Below, in pieces: positions 7,143 to 10,566 of a stretch of 10,566 nucleotides of DNA; the stretch's first letter is position 1; each line of letters starts with the position of its first letter. This stretch comes from an uncultured Clostridia bacterium (GTDB lineage: Bacteria > Bacillota > Clostridia > Oscillospirales > CAG-272): NCBI GenBank assembly GCA_904502055.1, contig CAJGDZ010000053.1:1-10566 (forward strand), written 5' to 3'. Made by a program: the position numbers and the translations under genes. Under the pieces are notes generated by a model, which was not told the DNA's origin, searched no databases, and was given only the letters and a program-made list of their open reading frames with translations.

Positions 7143-8200
7143 GTCAATTTTTCACAAGCCGCCTGTCGGCTCTCCGCCCCTACACACCGGGCGAGCAGCC
7201 AAAGGATACGGTATACATCAAGCTCAACACCAACGAGTCGCCCTTTCCCCCGTCCGAGAGCGTGCAAAGGGCGGTGGCAGACGAGGCGGCAAGGCTTCAG
7301 CTTTACTCCGACCCCGAATGCCGTGACTTAAACCGTACTGCCGCCGACTTTTTCGGCGTGGGCACCGATCAGATCCTTATGACCAACGGCTCGGACGAGA
7401 TCCTCAACTTTGCCTTTATGGCGTTTGGCGACGAGCAAAATCCCTTTGCTTTTCCAAGCATCTCCTACGGCTTTTATCCCGTGTTTGCGGCACTGAACCG
7501 CGTGCCTGCCAAGCCCATTCCGCTTGGGAAGGATTTCCGCATCAACGTTTCGGACTACAAAGAAATCGGTGCCAATATCGTGATTGCCAACCCCAACGCG
7601 CCGACGGGACTGTATCTCGGACTTGACGAAATCGAATTTCTGCTCAAAAGCAACCGCGACCACGTCGTGGTCATTGACGAGGCGTACATCGACTTCGGCG
7701 GCGAAAGTGCCATTTCACTGATCCCGAAATATGACAATCTCCTGGTCACACGCACCTTCTCCAAGTCCTATTCGCTGGCGGGTGCACGCCTTGGCTTTGG
7801 CATCGGCTCCCCATCGCTTATCGCAGATCTTAACACCATCAAATACTCCACCAATCCCTACAACGTCAACCGTATGACCATGGCGGCCGGCAAAGCGGCG
7901 CTTCTGGATTCGGCGTATTACCGCGAGGGCTGTGATAAGATCATGAAAACGCGCGAGAGAACGCGCGAGGCACTTTTGGCGCTTGGCTTTACGGTGACCG
8001 ACTCCAAGACCAACTTCCTGTTTGCCGCGCACGACAAGATCGGCGGCAAGGAGCTGTACCTTGCTCTTAAACAAAACGGAATTCTCGTCCGCCACTTTGA
8101 TCTGCCCGAAATTGAGCGTTACAACCGCATCACCATCGGCACCGACGAGCAAATGGACATTCTTCTCGAAACAATAAAATCCATTTTGAAAGGAATCTGA
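7139..8200 (+). CDS. hisC: Histidinol-phosphate aminotransferase
   Basis: PLP-dependent class I/II aminotransferase that converts imidazole-acetol phosphate and glutamate to L-histidinol phosphate and 2-oxoglutarate. Length of 353 is typical for HisC. Key positions are NTNESP (30-35), TNGSDEIL (82-89, cofactor phosphate region), NPNAPTG (151-157, with the PLP-contacting Asn), DEAYIDF (180-186, with Asp180 expected to bind the pyridine nitrogen), and RTFSKSYSLAGARLG (205-219) with Schiff-base Lys209 and Arg217. The C-terminal RITIGT (330-335) holds the substrate carboxylate-binding Arg. GGAGGA lies six bases before the ATG, which overlaps the hisD stop by four bases. Members of this family sometimes also act on aromatic amino acid precursors; the operon context supports the histidine role here. 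Confidence 0.97.
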   Translation: MSQFFTSRLSALRPYTPGEQPKDTVYIKLNTNESPFPPSESVQRAVADEAARLQLYSDPECRDLNRTAADFFGVGTDQILMTNGSDEILNFAFMAFGDEQNPFAFPSISYGFYPVFAALNRVPAKPIPLGKDFRINVSDYKEIGANIVIANPNAPTGLYLGLDEIEFLLKSNRDHVVVIDEAYIDFGGESAISLIPKYDNLLVTRTFSKSYSLAGARLGFGIGSPSLIADLNTIKYSTNPYNVNRMTMAAGKAALLDSAYYREGCDKIMKTRERTREALLALGFTVTDSKTNFLFAAHDKIGGKELYLALKQNGILVRHFDLPEIERYNRITIGTDEQMDILLETIKSILKGI

Positions 8201-8202
8201 AT

Positions 8203-8790
8203 ATGAGAATCGGAAAAATTGAACGAAGAACCAACGAGACCGACATTTCCCTTACCCTTTCGCTTGACGGAAGCGGCATCGTAGACATCAAGACCGACTG
8301 CGGCTTTCTTGGGCATATGCTCACGCTGTTTGCCGCACACGGCGGCTTTGACCTCACGCTCCGCTGCACGGGCGACGCCAAGGTTGACTACCATCACACG
8401 GTGGAGGACGTCGGCATTTGCCTCGGGCGCGCCTTTGCACAGGCTATCGGCGACAAAAAGGGCATCACGCGCTACGGCGACCGCCTTCTCCCGATGGACG
8501 AGACGCTGATCCTGTCTGCCGTTGACATTTCGGGACGCGGCGGCCTCTTTATGGACATCGAGCTTACCAAGGAAAAGGTGGGCGACTTTGATACCGAGCT
8601 TGTGGAGGAATTCTTCATTGCCTTTACCCGTAATTCGGGCGTTACGCTCCACGTCAAGCAAATGAGCGGCAAAAACACCCACCACATCATTGAGGGAATC
8701 TTCAAGTCGGTGGCGCGTGCGCTTTCGGCCGCTTCGCGCATTGACGAGGCGAACGCCGGCATTCTTCCCTCCACCAAAGGAGTACTTTGA
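8203..8790 (+). CDS. hisB: Imidazoleglycerol-phosphate dehydratase, monofunctional
   Basis: Manganese-dependent dehydratase that turns imidazole-glycerol phosphate into imidazole-acetol phosphate. Its 195 residues form only the dehydratase. The N-terminal phosphatase domain of the E. coli bifunctional HisB is absent, so histidinol-phosphate phosphatase must be encoded elsewhere. The two metal-binding signatures are present: VDYHHTVEDVGICL (61-74; His64, His65, Glu68) and GKNTHHIIEGIFKSVARAL (156-174; His160, His161, Glu164). His150 (TLHVKQ), His38 and Glu12 fit the remaining ligand positions. The C-terminus PSTKGVL is canonical. Odd point: the usual FL(D/N)HML motif reads FLGHML (35-40), with Gly37 encoded by GGG. 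This junction is the only gap in the operon: hisC stops two bases before the ATG, with AAAGGA eight bases upstream. The stop overlaps hisH by one base. Confidence 0.97.
   Translation: MRIGKIERRTNETDISLTLSLDGSGIVDIKTDCGFLGHMLTLFAAHGGFDLTLRCTGDAKVDYHHTVEDVGICLGRAFAQAIGDKKGITRYGDRLLPMDETLILSAVDISGRGGLFMDIELTKEKVGDFDTELVEEFFIAFTRNSGVTLHVKQMSGKNTHHIIEGIFKSVARALSAASRIDEANAGILPSTKGVL
8776..8782 (+). promoter_or_regulatory. RBS deciding the hisH start
   Basis: AAAGGAG at the end of hisB lies seven bases before the ATG at 8790. A TTG at 8787 is in frame one codon upstream but sits only four bases away and is a rarer start, so ATG 8790 within TGATG is preferred. Confidence 0.75.
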
Positions 8791-9413
8791 TGACCGTTAT
8801 CGTTGACTACGGCGTAGGAAATCTCTTTTCTCTTACCAGCTCCTTTGCCTTTATCGGCGAGGAGGTTACGGTCAGCGGAGAGAGAGAGGTGATCGCCTCG
8901 GCGGAGCGTCTGCTTTTGCCGGGAGTGGGTGCCTTTGCCGATGCCGCCGCCAAGCTCCGTGAGAAGGGGCTGGATACGCTGCTGACTGAAAAGGCGGCAA
9001 GCGGCACGCCGCTTATGGGTATTTGTCTGGGCATGCAAATGCTGTTTGAGAAAAGCTATGAATACGGCGAGCACGAAGGACTATCGCTCATTGACGGAAC
9101 GGTTCGTCCCATTGAGGAACAGATCCCGAGTGGGCTCAAGATTCCCCATATCGGCTGGAACGCTCTGCACCTTAAGGGGAAAAAGCACCCCATTTTCCGT
9201 CACATTGAGGACGGGGACTGCGTGTACTTTGTTCACTCTTACTCCGGTGTGGACTGTGCCTCCGACACGATTGCCACCACCGAATACGGCGCGCCGCTTA
9301 CGGCGGCCGTTGCACGGGGCAACGTATGCGGATGCCAGTTTCACCCCGAAAAGAGCGGCAAGGTGGGTCTTGCCATTCTCAAGGGCTTTTGTGAATGGGA
9401 GGGTAAGATATGA
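8790..9413 (+). CDS. hisH: Imidazole glycerol phosphate synthase, glutaminase subunit
   Basis: Class I glutamine amidotransferase that releases ammonia from glutamine and passes it through the HisF barrel, where PRFAR is converted to imidazole-glycerol phosphate and AICAR. From ATG 8790 it is 207 residues, a normal length of about 200. It opens with the typical VIVDYGVGNLFSL (3-15). PGVGAF (45-50) forms the oxyanion-side loop, GICLGMQ (77-83) carries nucleophile Cys79, IPHIGWN (118-124) follows, and FHPEKSG (184-190) supplies His185 and Glu187 of the triad. All catalytic residues are present. The start is set by an AAAGGAG and a one-base overlap with hisB. The stop overlaps hisA by four bases. 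Its partner hisF lies one gene downstream, and the hisH-hisA-hisF order is common in bacteria. Confidence 0.97.
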   Translation: MTVIVDYGVGNLFSLTSSFAFIGEEVTVSGEREVIASAERLLLPGVGAFADAAAKLREKGLDTLLTEKAASGTPLMGICLGMQMLFEKSYEYGEHEGLSLIDGTVRPIEEQIPSGLKIPHIGWNALHLKGKKHPIFRHIEDGDCVYFVHSYSGVDCASDTIATTEYGAPLTAAVARGNVCGCQFHPEKSGKVGLAILKGFCEWEGKI

Positions 9414-10123
9414 ACATTTTTCCCGCAATCGACCTCTATGGCGGCAAGGCCGTCCGACTCCTTAAGGGAGACTACAACCAAATGACGGTCTACAGCGATT
9501 CGCCGCTCTCGGTGGCTAAGGATTTTTCCGCCAAGGGTGCAGAGTTCATACACCTGGTGGATCTTGAGGGCGCGCGCGACGGCAATACGCCCAACCTCGG
9601 CACCGTAGAAAGGATCGTAAAAAACACCGATCTCTTCAGCGAGATCGGCGGGGGCATCCGCGATATGCAGACCGTGGAAAAATACCTTTCGGTAGGCGTG
9701 GACCGTGTCATTCTCGGCACCGCCGCCGTTACCGACCGCGCGTTTCTGGAAAAGGCCATTGCCACCCACGGCGAAAAAATTGCCGTAGGTGTGGACATTC
9801 GCGACGGCTTTGTGGCCATCAAGGGCTGGACCGAGCTTTCTGCGCTTACGCTGCACGAATTCTGCAAAGACCTTGAGGCGCTTGGCGTTCGCACGCTGAT
9901 CTGCACCGACATCTCGCGTGACGGCAATATGCGCGGCACCAACCGCGCGCTCTACAAGGAAATGAGCGAGCGTTACCAAATGCAGATCGTCGCCTCGGGC
10001 GGCGTTTCCTCGCTGGACGACGTCCGCGCGCTTTCCGAGCTCTCGCTTTACGGCGCGATCATCGGCAAGGCCTACTACACCGGTGCGATCGATCTTAGAC
10101 AGGCAATCGAGGTGGCAAAATGA
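9410..10123 (+). CDS. hisA: ProFAR isomerase (phosphoribosylformimino-AICAR-P isomerase)
   Basis: A (beta/alpha)8-barrel enzyme that performs the Amadori rearrangement of ProFAR to PRFAR, the substrate of HisHF. Length of 237 is standard. The catalytic acid/base residues are Asp8 in PAIDLYGGKAVRL (5-17) and Asp129 in VGVDIRDG (127-134). The two halves of the barrel show the expected phosphate-binding glycines: EIGGGIRD (78-85) and ASGGVSS (195-201). The TDISRDG motif is at 166-172. GGGAGG seven bases before the ATG overlaps the end of hisH, and start and stop both sit in ATGA overlaps with neighbours. The bifunctional PriA form of actinobacteria (HisA plus TrpF) is unlikely given the complete Clostridia-style operon, but specificity cannot be proved from sequence alone. 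Confidence 0.97.
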   Translation: MNIFPAIDLYGGKAVRLLKGDYNQMTVYSDSPLSVAKDFSAKGAEFIHLVDLEGARDGNTPNLGTVERIVKNTDLFSEIGGGIRDMQTVEKYLSVGVDRVILGTAAVTDRAFLEKAIATHGEKIAVGVDIRDGFVAIKGWTELSALTLHEFCKDLEALGVRTLICTDISRDGNMRGTNRALYKEMSERYQMQIVASGGVSSLDDVRALSELSLYGAIIGKAYYTGAIDLRQAIEVAK

Positions 10124-10566
10124 TTACAAAGCGTATTATTCCCTGCCTGGATGTCCGTGACGGACGCGTGGTCAAGGGCGTGAATTTCAAAGGACTTCGC
10201 GACGTTTCCTCGCCCGTGGAGCTGGCACGCTACTACAGCGACTGCGGCGCGGACGAGCTGGTGTTTTACGACATCACCGCTTCCTTTGAGGGGCGTGCGC
10301 TGTTTACCGACATTCTGCGCGAGGTCGCAAGCTCGATCTTTATTCCGCTGACTGTCGGTGGCGGCATCAACTCCGTGGAGGATTTTGACCGCGTGCTGAA
10401 ATGCGGCGCGGACAAGGTCAGCGTCAACTCGGGCGCGATCCGTAACCCCGCCATCATAGGCGAGGCGGCAAAGCGCTACGGCGACCAGTGCGTGGTGCTT
10501 TCCGCAGACGTCAAGCGCGTGGACGGTGTGTTCCGCGTGTTCGCCAAGGGCGGACGCGAGAATACC
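10120..10566 (+). CDS. hisF: Imidazole glycerol phosphate synthase, cyclase subunit (N-terminal part)
   Basis: HisF is the barrel subunit that uses ammonia from HisH to form imidazole-glycerol phosphate and AICAR from PRFAR. The window ends after 149 codons of an expected 250 or so, with the frame open at the edge. Visible are IIPCLDVRDGRVVKGVNF (6-23) with catalytic Asp11 and Lys19, ADELVFYDITAS (44-55), the phosphate-binding TVGGGI (78-83), and ADKVSVNSGAI (97-107). VVLSADVKR (125-133) places the second catalytic acid at Asp130; many HisF proteins read VVAIDAKR here, so this is a variant that keeps the Asp. The start overlaps hisA by four bases (ATGA) with GAGGTGG just upstream. HisI/HisE functions, often encoded next, lie outside the window if present. 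Confidence 0.96.
   Translation, partial: MITKRIIPCLDVRDGRVVKGVNFKGLRDVSSPVELARYYSDCGADELVFYDITASFEGRALFTDILREVASSIFIPLTVGGGINSVEDFDRVLKCGADKVSVNSGAIRNPAIIGEAAKRYGDQCVVLSADVKRVDGVFRVFAKGGRENT

Noticed and set aside
9341..9979. 212-codon open frame on the minus strand across hisH/hisA
   Set aside because: Same reason: it covers conserved coding DNA and has no recognisable motif.
1..10566. A novel defence, mobile or secondary-metabolite system
   Set aside because: Every coding stretch belongs to a known purine, folate or histidine enzyme. The single gap of 190 bases holds a terminator, promoter and leader. No repeats, insertion ends, att sites or unknown proteins were seen.

Overview
The window is a compact, single-strand stretch of housekeeping biosynthesis genes. 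All genes are on the + strand, the coding DNA is GC-rich, and intergenic DNA is almost absent. Gene content and protein style suggest a Firmicute of class Clostridia, possibly an uncultured gut or anaerobic lineage. The signs are a long single-chain PurL with a fused glutaminase, a clostridial-type formate--tetrahydrofolate ligase, the short HisG plus HisZ pair, a monofunctional HisB, a sigma-A type promoter and strong GGAGG ribosome binding sites. This taxonomic placement is inference; no rRNA gene is present.

Region 1 (1-3939) holds the 3' part of purL, which runs in from the left edge, followed after 12 bases by a complete fhs. This unit makes FGAM for purines and supplies 10-formyl-THF, the one-carbon donor used twice later in purine synthesis. 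It ends at an intrinsic terminator (about 3950-3989).

Region 2 (3940-4129) is the only real intergenic gap. It is AT-rich and carries the terminator, a near-consensus extended -10 promoter (TTGACA, 17 bp, TATCAT), an imperfect palindrome lying on the -10 box, and a leader of about 50 nt with small alternative hairpins. There is no T-box riboswitch and no His-rich leader peptide, so any histidine control must act some other way.

Region 3 (4130-10566) is a histidine operon in the order hisZ-G-D-C-B-H-A-F, with hisF cut by the right edge. The genes are almost seamless: four ATGA overlaps, two TGATG overlaps and one 2-nt gap, which suggests translational coupling throughout. HisZG performs the first step from ATP and PRPP, HisA and HisHF carry the middle of the pathway, and HisB, HisC and HisD finish it. 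HisI/HisE activities and the histidinol-phosphate phosphatase are not in the window. The AICAR released by HisHF returns to purine synthesis and is formylated with 10-formyl-THF, so the two neighbouring units are metabolically linked.

I found no mobile element, CRISPR array, tRNA, rRNA or unknown protein system. The window looks like ordinary core metabolism. The points most worth checking are the possible operator and leader structure at the his promoter and a few residue-level oddities, chiefly a Gly in the FL(D/N)HML position of HisB.
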